Positions 48,021 through 59,080 of a stretch of 64,000 nucleotides of DNA are shown piece after piece. Position 1 is the first letter of the stretch. Each line of letters starts with the position of its first letter. A program made the translations under genes and the position numbers. Origin of the DNA: Ignelater luminosus (lineage: Eukaryota > Arthropoda > Insecta > Coleoptera > Elateridae); NCBI GenBank assembly GCA_011009095.1, contig VTPC01090572.1, positions 570,174 through 634,173 of the forward strand. Direction: 5' to 3'. The notes beneath the pieces were generated by a model. The model made no database searches. It had not been told where the DNA came from and saw only the letters and a list, made by a program, of their open reading frames with translations.

Positions 48021-48029
48021 TATAGGTTC

Positions 48030-48850
48030 ATTGTAGGTTTAAAGGTCACGGAAAATGATTTTATGCGAATATCTCGCTTACTGTTGGTCGAACGAAATTA
48101 GATCTCGAAATTCGTACAAAAATGGTTCTATACCCTTTTCATGTACAACGTGCTATGAAACAAAAAAGGTATAAAAACACATGGTTCCTCCATGTTATAC
48201 AGGCAAACATCGACAGTATTTGACAAACTCTTATGTGGAGTGCTACTCGTCATTCTGAACGGTTTTTCCAAAGGAACATCTTGAAATGAATGAAACTACG
48301 ATTTACGATTTCTTGCTGTTTGTCATTGTCTTGCTCAAGCTCTTCGTCGTCTTTGGCATCGTCTCCATCTTCAATCATTTTAGATGATAAAATATCAATA
48401 GAATTGAATTCGTATTTAGTCTAATAATGAGACGAATCAGCCAACGTTGCGTCATTGCCGTGACAATGACCACAAACTCTGATGAAAACAATCCTATTTT
48501 TCTGCATTCACACAAATGTTGCAATTCTGCGAAACATAACAGTGGGACTTCAACAAGAAGAATCATGATATCATTTATTTCAAGATCTATGTTCCTTATG
48601 GAAAGTTGTTCAGAACGACGGATAGAGCTGCATATAAAAGTTTGCTAATGCTTTCAATATTATCCTGTGTAACACGTAAAAAAAGAGCCTTGAAGGTGCT
48701 GCGGTAACGAATAATGCATTGTACAAATTGTATACGGTTGGTTTTACGTGAAAAATGTATAGAACCTTTTTCTGCAGAGAATCTCGAGATCTCGATTTAA
48801 TACCAACCTTAATTGACGTTCGTCCAACAGTGGCCTTTAACCTCAAAGAA
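48030..48850. mobile_element. probable foldback element, diverged arms
   Basis: Left arm (48030-48165) and inverted right arm (48715-48850) share AGGTTTAAAGGTCAC / AGGTTAAAGGCCAC, TTGG-CGAACG and AGATCTCGA-ATTC, followed by GGTTCTATAC. Between them lies AT-rich non-coding sequence. Boundaries are approximate. Confidence 0.45.
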
Positions 48851-49094
48851 TGTTGATTGACTTTTCACACATTGTTTAAAACATTCAAGTATTTTAGTGA
48901 AGCTTTAGATCAGTCTAGATTTGTTTGGTTTTAGAATTGAAATATAGTTGCAAGATAAAACTATCTTTGTCGGTCTTTATTTTTAAATCTTCTTAGTCTT
49001 TTGACTTAATCGGACGGTCCGCCACAGACAGCTTTTAGTGGTGCTGTGCTGCTCTTCTCTTGTTTTTAAATTTTAGTAGATGTTACCGATGGAA

Positions 49095-50332
49095 CGGATG
49101 GTTGAATATACTCGCAAACCATAAGAGATACAAGGTCGGCTAAATTGGAACGAAGCTGCACATTTTAATGGTTATTAAGAATCCAAAAAGAAAGGACCCC
49201 GCAGAGTCCTTATGGGAAATGGCTCCCGGTCAAAATTGTTGAAACCGTGGTAAATGATAGTCCTTATTATGTAGATCAAAAGTATCAGTGGGCACAAAGT
49301 CTAAATTGTTTAATTGGACCCATAATATTGAATAGTACTTAACTGCTTGACGTTATCTGTAAATTCTCCAAACATCTTTAGAAGATTTTTTTTAGATGGT
49401 CTGCCTTTGGCACAAAATATCCGAATATGATATCAGCAAGATGGCGCTCCTGCGCACTATGAAAGAGCTATTATCATTTATTTGAATGACCGTTTTGATA
49501 ACAGAGTAATAGCGACTAATACACCTGTTCAATGGCCAGCCAGATCAGCAGACTTGGCACCTCTCGATTATTACTTGTGGGGAACTATAAAAAATAAAGT
49601 GTGTGGAAGTCATTTCAGTTACAATAATGTAGAACAACCACGTGAAGCAATGGTGGAAGGATTTAACAAAATTAATCGCACTACATTGCGTCAAGTAACT
49701 AACAGTGTTGTAAAACAGTGTCCTTTGTGTTTGGCTAATAACGGACAACGTTTTGAGTATTTCCTCTGATTTGTCGTCATTGTAATAATTAGTGGTATTA
49801 CATTATTTTGTTTTGTTACATTTTGTTAAAAAACAATTTTCACCTGTATTTCTTATTGTGCCTACTTGATCAAAGATGAAAACAATTAATTAATATTGTC
49901 CGGATTTTTTTTAATTTAAACATAGGTTGTTATACATCGTTGAAAAGAGAAACAAGAATTCTGTTTAATCATGTAAAACTCCAAAATGGGGCCGAAAAAA
50001 AATAAAGTTGTCATTAATAAATCGGAATCCGCCATCTTGAATTTTGTTTTGGCATCACTTTTAAATGTATCTTATCGAAGCAAGCAACTTTCATATCAAG
50101 ACTTTTTACATAGGTTTTTAAATTACGGAGATATTTGACTTTTTAGAAAACCGCGATTTTCAATTTTTTTTTTGGAATAATTGCTAATCAGTTATGATTT
50201 ACGAATTTTAAACTTTTCTAACCTAAATCTGAATCGGCATACAAAATTGCACAACATTGTCCATTTAACTAAATCTCGAACTATAATAATAAGAAAGTTA
50301 CCCATGCAATCCCACTCGATCTGGACACACTG
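49095..50332 (+). mobile_element. Tc1/mariner-like element with CAGTGTGTCC end and transposase remnant
   Basis: The right end ATCTGGACACACTG at 50332 is followed by TA and is the same terminal sequence as in the foldback elements. The degraded left end shows CATAAGAGATACAAGGTCGG, the sub-terminal signature of that family. Between them lies the C-terminal half of a transposase. This is the best candidate in the window for what remains of the autonomous form. Confidence 0.65.
49375..49769 (+). pseudogene. Tc1/mariner-family transposase, C-terminal part
   Basis: A weak LED-x-x-DGLPLA-x-NI block leads to YQQDGAPAHYERAI near 49430-49475 (second catalytic Asp, one frame change). It continues as an uninterrupted frame, YLNDRFDNRVIATNTPVQWP, then ARSADLAPLDYYLWGTIKNK, then LCLANNGQRFEYFL and a stop at 49767-49769. 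The C-terminal half is intact in reading frame. The N-terminal DNA-binding part and the first Asp are absent. Confidence 0.8.
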
Positions 50333-50719
50333 TATATGTATACGTAATACATTCCAGTTTGAAGGATGAGCGCTCGGGCCTCATTTTTATGCAAAAATTA
50401 TCAACTTCAAACGGCTATAATTCGAAAAATATAATTTTTGGACCATTTACCACGGCTTCAACAATTTTCACCGCAGCCATTTCCGATAAGGATTCTGCGG
50501 GGTTCTTTGATCATTTTCATTTGTTTTCTGAATAACGTCAAAATTTGATTTTCGTCTCCCGTTGTTACTTCCTTATTATTAGGAATTTCTAAAATCTGTG
50601 AAAACTTTCTGTATAGACATTTCTTTGTCTTGATTATCTTAGTCAATATATTCAATAATCAAGCAGGCATTGTACAAATTCAAAACCTGGTTTTTAGTAT
50701 TTTTGTGATTTGCGTTTCT

Positions 50720-51645
50720 CCATATACAAGGTGGCCCAATGAAAACAATACTTTTACGAAAATAATTTTTCGAAAAAACTCAAAATCACGTCGATTTGTA
50801 TTGGCAGGTGAACATTCTTTGACGTCTAATTCGAACTCTAAACTTCAACCCCTAACGGGGGGCGTCAACCCCTCAAGAATATCTAATGGGAACAGTGTTC
50901 AAGTAGCACATCATTAGAAAAGCCTTTCAATTCTCCATATTGCTCCGTTTGAATTTTTAATTTAATTTAATTTTTTGTTCGGAAGATATAGGGTGTGAAA
51001 TCTAAAACATAAAAGGCTTCTTGATCTTCAGATTGTTACATTTGACATTTGTTCTTATGTAATTTGACAATGTTGTACTTACTCTAGACAAGTCTGTGAT
51101 GTTTACTTTTTATTTACTTTGCACTTTGTTTTGGGAATAATGAGTATGCAAACAGAACTTCCGGGCTGTTCAGTCAACGACATACAAATAAACATGTAGC
51201 TCACAAGTATGTTTTAGAGTTAGCGGCAAAATTCCAGGAAAAAGGATCCATGGTCAATAAAAAGAGAAATACTGATAACCTCTTTCGAAATGAAGGAGTG
51301 GAAAAGGCGGTTCTGGGTCATGTTGCTGCCGATCCTACATTGAGCACGAAGCAGTCGGCTGCTGTATCTGGCGTTAGTAGAACTAGTTTTCAACGAATTT
51401 TATAACACGACAAGTTTCACTCATACAAGACGACTTGGACAGAATTTAAAAATGCCTTGAAGGCCTTTCTAATGAGGTTCCCATTAGAGATTTCTGAGGG
51501 GCTGATGCCCCCTTTTCCCCAAGGGAGTTGAAGTTTAGGGTTCGAATTGTACGTCAAAAAATGTTTCCCTTCCAATACAAATCGACGTGTTTTTGGGTTT
51601 TTTCGAAACATTATTTTTGTGGGAGTTATTCAGAATGTTTCGTTT
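50720..51645. mobile_element. foldback element with ~200-bp arms
   Basis: The left arm (50725-50935) and right arm (51440-51645) are inverted copies. Both carry CACGTCGATTTGTATTGG, GACGT-TAATTCGAAC-CTAAAC, CTAATGGGAAC and CATTAGAAA. The left edge is TACAAGGTGGCCCAATG. The centre holds a transposase fragment. Confidence 0.75.
51195..51440 (+). pseudogene. transposase helix-turn-helix fragment
   Basis: The plus strand reads LELAAKFQEKGSMVNKKRNT, then VEKAVLGHVAADPTLSTKQS followed by AAVSGVSRTSFQRIL and a stop. Ordered DNA-binding helices of the form STKQSAAVSGVSRTSFQRIL are typical of the N-terminal region of Tc1/mariner transposases. No catalytic part follows; the right foldback arm starts directly after. 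Confidence 0.65.
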
Positions 51646-51649
51646 CGTT

Positions 51650-52030
51650 AGACCATCCTGCATAGTCTTTATGACAAATCCTAGCCAAATTTATACTTTT
51701 AGAAAACTTGATCGTCTCATTTTTCCTGAATTTTTGTTATTTCTTTTTTCTCTTATTAATTCGGAGTTGTCTAAGACAGTCCATATTAATTCTCTTACCG
51801 TGTTAAAAGCTGCTCGCAAATAAATGAATGCTAGGATATTATTGTGAGTCCGTCTTCAAAACTTCTTCTGTTACTTTCCTTATTTCTTAAATATGCGATC
51901 CGCTGCTTGTTTGTCTTTGTTGGCTTGTGATTTTCGCATTTGATCGGTTTTCCTTTTTTATGTATTGGTCGAATAGTATTTAGTTCCCAGTCCTGAGGAA
52001 TTTTGTTTAATCTCCATCCTGCTTTACATG
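51650..52030 (-). pseudogene. LINE reverse transcriptase segment (third piece of a broken LINE)
   Basis: The minus strand from about 52020 reads AGWRLNKIPQDWELNTIRPI, then HKKGKPIKCENHKP, the fingers of an RTE-like reverse transcriptase. It then degenerates to AFNTVRELIWTVLD near 51780, a likely motif A remnant. Orientation and order fit continuation of the pieces at 54066-54541 and 55458-55850. Confidence 0.6.
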
Positions 52031-52591
52031 TTTAGACTTTGGTGCAAAAACCGGGTAAATCCGGTCTTTTTATCAAAATTAATTTTTAAAATAATTCTGG
52101 TATTTCTAATATACTTCATCGTTTGCTATAAAAATCAGTTGAGCCCAGCGCATATAAGTGTATTTTCGTCGCTTCGAGGACTTATCCATGCAAGCATTGG
52201 TTAGAAAAGTTAGATAAGTCCAGGACTAACCCACTGCAGTGAATGCGAAAGATGATGATTTATAAGAAACTGCAGAATGGCCAAGGCCATGAGTCTATTA
52301 ATAGTCTATAGACGGCGCGACTATTCGCAACCCAAATTAAGTATAGGAAAGTTGACATTAATTATCGTTTTTTTTTTGAGATTCTCTAAAATGTGTTTGT
52401 CTGGAAGTTAAGAAATTAGAAGTACCCAAAGATTAATATTTTCAAATGCATCTCTATATTTATAAACTGAAGGTCTTCAATGCGTCGTCAATTAATGTTT
52501 TATCAATATAAAAACGGAGCCGAAAAAGTATAGGTAGTAGCATGAATCAGTTCAAATAAATAATGGGTTTAGCATATTCCCATTATAGCAG

Positions 52592-52870
52592 GAAAAAAGA
52601 AGGAAGATTCTGAATGCGGAGATGAAAAGAAGATTGTTCGCTGTGGAAATGGACCATTTGAGAAGGAGTGCTAGGATGTCTAGATTGGAGGGAAGAAAAA
52701 ACGAAGAAGTTAAAACTATAATGAAGGCAAGAGATACAGTTTATCAATGGAAACCGCCAGGAAGAAAAAAGAATGGAATGAAGGCATTGGAGAAAGGATA
52801 GAAGACCACGATCTTGAAGAAGCTCACGCCATGGACACAGGTTTCGAGAAAGCGAACAGGAATACAGCAG
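52592..52870 (+). pseudogene. LINE polyprotein, C-terminal fragment (plus strand)
   Basis: The plus strand reads KILNAEMKRRLFAVEMDHLR, then RSARMSRLEGRKNEEVKTIM, then KPPGRKKNGMKALEKG. After a frame change come IEDHDLEEAH-AMDTGFEKAN. This resembles the C-terminal end of an RTE-like or similar endonuclease-type LINE (VEMDxLRRSARxSRLxxxRNExI style). The open frame on the opposite strand is a shadow. Confidence 0.6.
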
Positions 52871-52904
52871 AGAGTTGTCAGCAATTGACAATATTAGTTG
52901 TGGG

Positions 52905-53060
52905 GGGTGTTACAAATTCGAGTAGTTGTATGGGGATCTCAAAAACCGTAAGAGATACGACTTTGTTTAAATTACTGCAAAGTTGCACATTTATGTGCCT
53001 AACAACATGCCGTTTAAAAAGTTTAAACATTTTGAATACTTCCGAAGATATCCGAAAAAA
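52905..53060. repeat. CAGTGTGTCC-family arm fragment
   Basis: GGGGATCTCAAAAACCGTAA followed by GAGATACGACTTTGTTTAAATT is the sub-terminal signature of the foldback family (248, 20057, 29150, 54545). Only the left arm part is visible. Confidence 0.45.
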
Positions 53061-54065
53061 TCGAAATAATGATTTTTTGTTTTCAATTTTCCATGCTTTT
53101 GTTTTCAAATTTATTTAAAAACTAATAACACATTATCTAGAGCACTTTTTTATGTTCTTTAAAAGTGTGTAATCATTTTTTAGGTACGACGTTTCATATT
53201 TCAGATATCATCACCAGGTCAATTTTTTCAATACGGACTTGGATTCTTTTTACGTTTTTGTCGAAAACTGATTTTCAAATGTATAATCCCATATTATCTT
53301 TTAAAACAATTGTTTTTTGTAGTAAAGAAAATGATGCTTTTTTATCGTCCAATTTTTTGCTAGTGCGGTCCTGGATATTTTAATCAGGATTCATATGCTC
53401 AGACAAATTAACATAACTGTAAAACTCGGTTTGATAAACATACTCAAGTCTAAGTTTATTTAAACTTATTTAATTATTTTGTTTGCCTTAAAATGAATTT
53501 GAACAAACAAAAAGGAAAATTCAAAATAACAGTTAAAACTAGATTGAAATACTGAGAAATCTAATAACAATAACAATCATATTTAAATTAAAATAAAATA
53601 ATAAATAAATTTTTAATTTTTTTATAAGTGCTCAAAAAGACCACCATTTGCACCAATATATTGATTTTTGTTTCTTCTTATGCTTATTATAGCTCTTTGG
53701 AGGCCCCTCCTGTCCAAACAAGTAAATGCATTTAAAACGCGCATTCTGAGAACATTAAGAGAACATTATTTTATTTTTTTGTACTTGTTACAAATAGTTT
53801 TTGAAGCATGTTCTGTTACCGAAATGTTTAAAACCATCAAAACGTTTTTTATTTCTTTTTGGGGCAAAAATCAGTTAAGTGCAAATCTTAAAAATGTTCT
53901 TTAGAATTTTCAGGATAATATTATGTTTTGTTTATGTTTTGTTTATGTTTTCATGAATTGACAGCACATTCTTAACCAACAATACGAATAATAAATAATT
54001 GCATTCGATTATATGAAAGATACAAAATTTTGAACGTACCCGGTTTTTACACCAAGGTCTTCATA

Positions 54066-54541
54066 TGCTATACTTCCATCTAGTTGTTGCTTCGTTCACA
54101 TATTTGGTCGTTTCCCGTAATACTTCCGACTTGCTTTTTTCACTTCTTCTAATTTTCTGTTATCTCTTTCCCGAATTTTTCCTGTTATTCTTTTTGCTCT
54201 TTTTATTTCTTTTGTTGATTCTTTTCTACTTCTGATATAATTACCTTTGCCGTTCTCTGTTCTTGTGCCTATGAATTTCTTCCATGCTTCTTTTTTCTTC
54301 TTTATTTTACTTTTTACTTCTTTGCTTCATGATCTTGTTGCTTCCCATCCTAGTTGTTCCATATATCAATTTATGTTTACCTTAGTGTATTTCATTTTTC
54401 ATTCAGTATGTAAAACTGACATTTCTTCGTTTCCATTTCTCCAGTGCTGCTTGTATTTCACCACAGTAGTTTTCGCTTATTTCTAGTTTTTTAGCGTTTT
54501 GATTTTCTTGAAGTTCCTCTTTTCTACCTTTTCTGGTGCTT
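54066..54541 (-). pseudogene. LINE linker segment (second piece)
   Basis: The minus strand is rich in Lys and Glu (EVKSKIKKKKEAWKKFIGTR, then ESTKEIKRAKRITGKIRERD), typical of the stretch between endonuclease and reverse transcriptase in RTE-like LINEs. It ends QLDGSIAYE at the edge of the 52034-54060 insert. Confidence 0.55.
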
Positions 54542-54544
54542 ATA

Positions 54545-55452
54545 CAGTGCGTTCACATTTCTGTGCTCACTATTGGGATCTAAGAAATTGTAAGAGATAC
54601 GAAGTCGGTTAAATTAGAAAAGATTTGGCTATTTTGGAGATCAGTTTACTTATGCTTTTGTTTTTTCAAAACAGTTCACGGCTTACTAGATATTTGCTAA
54701 AAACGAAATTATCTTATTTTTTTTTTAATAAAAAGCATTTCTCACTTTGTGTGCCATGGCTTTAAACATATGAAATTCATTGATTTTTGTCAGATAAATT
54801 ACATTTGTTATGTAACAATTGCTAAAACAAAACAAAAGACCCTTTTAAGATACTTTACTGAGCATTCACAGATAGCATCAAATAAGCAGCTAATGCTGCA
54901 CCTTAAAAGCGTATTTATTTTGTTTTAGCAATTTCTGCATAACAAATGAAGTTATTTGATAAAAATCCACGACTTTGTGTTAGATGTCAGGGCACACTAT
55001 GATGAAAAATGATTTTCAGTCAATAACTCGGTAAAACAAAAGAGTAGCTATGTCAAACCATGTATCACTGAAAAACATGTAAGGCGTGCAGTTCAGTAAT
55101 ATGGAAATCAAGTAGGCGTTTTATTAGAAAAATTTTAATTTACGTTTCACGGCCGAAGTAAAACAAAAGACAATTGCGAAAATAACTTTTTTGTGTTTCG
55201 GAGTAAATTCTCTAAAACACCCCCTTTGCTGTTCTTTTCTCTCTTTGCTCGTTCCTGAGATATTTCACTTTTAAAAAAAAATAAGATATTTTCGATTTTA
55301 GCAAATATCTAGTAAGCCGTGAACTTTTCAAAAAAACAAAAGTATAAATAAATTGATCTGCAAAATAGCCAAATTTCTTCTAATTTAACCGACTTCGTAT
55401 CTCTTACAATTTCTGAGATCCCAATAGCGAGCATCGATATGTGGACACACTG
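54545..55452. mobile_element. foldback element, CAGTGTGTCC family, complete
   Basis: The left end CAGTGCGTTCACATTTCTGTG and the right end (ATATGTGGACACACTG) are flanked by TA at 54543-54544 and 55453-55454. The arms of about 170 bp carry GTAAGAGATACGAAGTCGGT and its inverse. There is no coding sequence. It sits inside a minus-strand LINE: linker on the left, endonuclease on the right. So it inserted after the LINE. Confidence 0.8.
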
Positions 55453-55457
55453 TATGT

Positions 55458-55850
55458 CCAAGGTTAAACTGTGTCTTGTATTTCTTTCTGCATCCCTTGT
55501 TACTCTCACGTTTTCTATTCAGTTCAAGTTTTGAATGTCTTGTGTACACAATGTAATCTATGATACTTCCATTTCTTGTTTTGAGATTATTTTCTATGCA
55601 GAGTTGTTGTTTAATACCTCTTTGCCAAATTCTTCCATGTAACCTAAGGGCTTTTCTTGTATCCTTCCCTATTTTCCCATTTGAACCTCCTAGAATCATT
55701 AGGTAACTAAAGTCTTTAGTCACCTCGTGTACTGATTCTTGCAATGCGTTGTAAAATTCCTTTATCTTCTTTCTCTCATAAATTTGGAATATCCTTCTTC
55801 TGCTCTCTTTGTTTCCTTCTAATTGTTCAAAATCAGAGTAATATAACGTG
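55458..55850 (-). pseudogene. LINE endonuclease segment (first piece)
   Basis: The minus strand reads EFYNALQESVHEVTKDFSYL then MILGGSNGKIGKDTRKALR, then NNLKTRNGSIIDYIVYTRHS. This is the second half of an APE-type endonuclease of RTE-like LINEs. In the block normally reading GDFNAKIG the Asp is Gly, so a key metal-binding residue is lost. The 5' part is not recognisable beyond about 55850. Confidence 0.65.
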
Positions 55851-55854
55851 CGCC

Positions 55855-58800
55855 TTTATTATAATATTTGTAATTCAAATCCGCTTATCTCTCTAATTAT
55901 TTCTTCTTGTTTACCATTTATTCATGTATATTGCGAGTTTCTATCTTGATTATACATATTACTGTTCTTATGTTTCTGCATACCTTTTCCGTTTTTCTTT
56001 CCCATAGTCATGGTTCTGGCCCTGTTCTTTGCTTTTTTTCTTATTCGTTCATACGTTCTTTTCAGAGCTTCCTCTTCTTGCTATATTATATTACATTCAT
56101 CTACTTCTGCTACACGTTACTTTGACTTCGAGTGATGCTGCCTGGTTTTACCTTTTCCATCTTGTATTACTAGTTCGTTCTATTTGATGTAGGCCCGCTT
56201 GGTATGCTTTCTCACTTCTTTCATTTTAGGTTTCAAGTTTTCTTTTCTGTATTATCTTCTTTGAGAAGTCTTTCTATACATATACTTTATTAATTTCATT
56301 CTGCATGTCGTGAAACCAATTAGGATGGGCTCAGCACCATTTCCTTTGTTTATTGTTCTCATCAAGTCGATTTGTTCACTTGTATATGTTTTGATTTCGT
56401 GTAGTAAGCGTCCACATTTTTAGCTTCTTTTTTGATAACGCCTTATTTTAAATAATTATTGCTAAAATGTGAAATTTCTCAGAAGTCTTAACCTATTCCA
56501 CTAGTGTAAACTCATCTTGACGTACCTTACTGAAATCTTCTTCTAATAAGTCGCATGTGCCCTCATTATCTTGATCAGGGGTAGAAAGCTGCATTTCTTC
56601 GACTTTGCTCATACTATGTTTGACCTGCAATGCTCGCGGGTCCGCGTTTTCGGCCCGCGTAGTTGCTCTTCTCTGATTTACATTAATTTTACCTTCATTC
56701 GCAGAATGAGACGTGCCTTTTTGTTAGATTATCTCGATGATATCTCAATTTTTTTTTGAATCTTGATTGATGATGATTCTGCTTGTTTCTTTTTCCTGCC
56801 CACTAAGATATTCCGAACTAATTTATGTATATTCAACGTGGATGTGCAATTGGAGCTTGATAATAGAGTAGATGATCTAGATTTCCCGGATTCTCTAACT
56901 CGTGAAGAAATTGCTTGATTTCACAAATTTTATTTCTTTGAATGTTATCCTGCTTTTCAGTAGTAATTGACTTGTTCACGGTAATCTTTGAGAGCTGTAC
57001 TTGGTAGAAAGATCTCATCGGTATAAGTCTGCCTGTTTAGTGGAAAAGATTCCAGTATTCCGTAATGAACTAATGTTTTTCATCTGCAATCTGGAATCGT
57101 TCTCGGTAGAATACCTTGTATAATATAATCAAAATTGAAAGAAAGATAAAAAAGAATATGAAAGTGTTTTAATTTTTAATGCAAACGTGAGTCCAGATGT
57201 TAAATCTTTTCTAGATAAATTTCAAAATATATGACATTCTTTCTAAGACCCCTTTCCGTATCCTAACTATTGACACAGAATTTCAGGTTGAACGAATAAA
57301 TCTTATCATTATATTTCTTGATAGAAATCAGTGAAGAATATTCGTAACGAAAAGAAAAACATCATTGAACTGCCTTCCTAGCAGACATAAGTGAACAACT
57401 TTTGTTCGATTTAACCGACTTCGTTGCTAAAGTACACAACAAACAATGGTGATCAGATAAAAAAGCGCGCACACGCACACTCGCACCAGCATGCAGTATA
57501 TTCGAAAGAAAGATTTTTTTTAATTTGAAATATCATTTGACTTGTAGGTCAACCTAAAACAAAAAAAACGTAAAGTAACTGAATAAAATTTACAAACTCT
57601 AGAAAAAGAAAAAAGAACCAAGGGGAAACGCTACAAATTTAAGTTCATCCTTGAAAATGAAGCGCTTGAAAGATTTTATCTAAAATCAATAAAGTTCTTG
57701 TCACCGAGGAGTCCAACAGTTCACAAAAGTTTTGATTTTCAGGGTAGATTTAAGTTTAGATTTTAAATTAACTTTCGTTGTTAAATTTTCCTCGATAACA
57801 GAAATCATCCTCAATCATCGCTACTTTTTTCCTTTTTATATATTTAAAGGAACGTGAAGTAGGATGAAATGGTTCTCTTTTTCTTTGAGAATGCAGATGG
57901 GAAAAATATTTTTAACTTTTTAATTTAAACTTTCTTAGTTAGTTATCCAATTACTATTAACGAAAGCTAAAAGCTTAATGGCTAAATTGTATTTTAGAAC
58001 TCCCATTCTTCATTAACACTCATTCAAAGATTAATTGAATTTAATAACTCAAATTAAGCTGATCACGGCGCGATAATATAATTTTTATTCTTTTCATTGA
58101 CAACAAAATGACTTGCGTTATTATGCGTATTTAGTGTGTAAATATTTCCTCTCGTCGTCGTGGTCACTGGCATGTAAATTAATTAAGTAAATTGTTCGCT
58201 CTCGAGATTGCTATTATTGCTTAATTACAGAGTTCATCTGCATAAAAATCAGGTTCAAGATCCATCTGCGAAATTCCACTTGAAGCATTTAGTGATTCAA
58301 ATGGTAACTAAAAAACCGCGAAGAAAACACACATCAAACGAATTGCAATTAATTAATTTCGTTCATTTAGTAATTTTACCCGTCTATAACGCAAAACTTA
58401 TTTAATATCTTCTAATTAACTTCAGGGGCAAACAAATAACGGAAAAGGAGTAATATAATTAGAAGCGACGTGGTTGTTTCTTTACATCTTAATAAATGTA
58501 TAAATAAGCAGACTTGGTCTCAATTTCGACCTAAATTGCTAAAAAGGGGATAAAATTACAAAACTTTATGTTAGCAACTTTTTGATTTTTGTTAAGGATT
58601 TAATTTATTTCGTCTTTATGAATGATTATACGTATTTGGCAATAGCTGCAGAAAAGAAAAATTAAAAAAACTGCACAAGAAGAATTTATAAATAAAAATC
58701 AAGAAGGAAAAGTTAACTTTTTGAACGTAATTTACACAAACTGAAATTGTACTATATTACGATTTTCTATTGATTCTTGCAAAACGAATTTTAAAATATT

Positions 58801-59040
58801 TAATTTAGAAAAATGCCTTATAGGAAGTTCCTTGGACATTTTGTAACTTTATCAAGCTTATATAATAATAATAATAATTTACCGTCCATACAAGGTGAAT
58901 CGTAAAAAATGGACAAGATAGAGCGTCACTGTTTATTGCAGTGGCGTCGCGTGAGTTTTCGATGTGGGAATGTAACTACCAAAAATAAAAAATATCTACA
59001 TATGATATACAACAGTACCAATTAATTTTGCGATTGCGAC
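55855..59040. other. no recognisable gene
   Basis: The first 600 bases are C/T-rich on the plus strand and could be decayed 5' LINE sequence. The remainder is AT-rich with a (TAA)n run at 58862-58880. Open frames 56833-57018 and 58208-58405 have no known motif. Confidence 0.4.
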
Positions 59041-59041
59041 G

Positions 59042-59080
59042 CACTGTGGGCTAAATCGCATTTCTAGCTGGACAAAATAC
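59042..59080. repeat. Transib left terminal inverted repeat (23-RSS-like)
   Basis: Heptamer, 23-base spacer and A-rich nonamer as in V(D)J 23-RSS. It matches the consensus nonamer ACAAAAACC at 7 of 9 and the heptamer CACAGTG at 6 of 7. Confidence 0.85.

Larger units (their letters stand above)
52034..54060. mobile_element. 2.0-kb insert with ~24-bp inverted ends, interrupting a LINE
   Basis: The left end AGACTTTGGTGCAAAAACCG and the right end (reverse complement AGACCTTGGTGTAAAAACCG) match at about 22 of 24 positions. LINE sequence of the same orientation lies on both sides, but about 100 residues expected between those pieces are missing and I see no clean target duplication. So insertion with deletion, or a chance pairing, is possible. 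Confidence 0.45.

Noticed and set aside
52583..52891. Minus-strand 102-codon open frame with hydrophobic stretches
   Set aside because: It is the antisense of a readable LINE C-terminal fragment on the plus strand.
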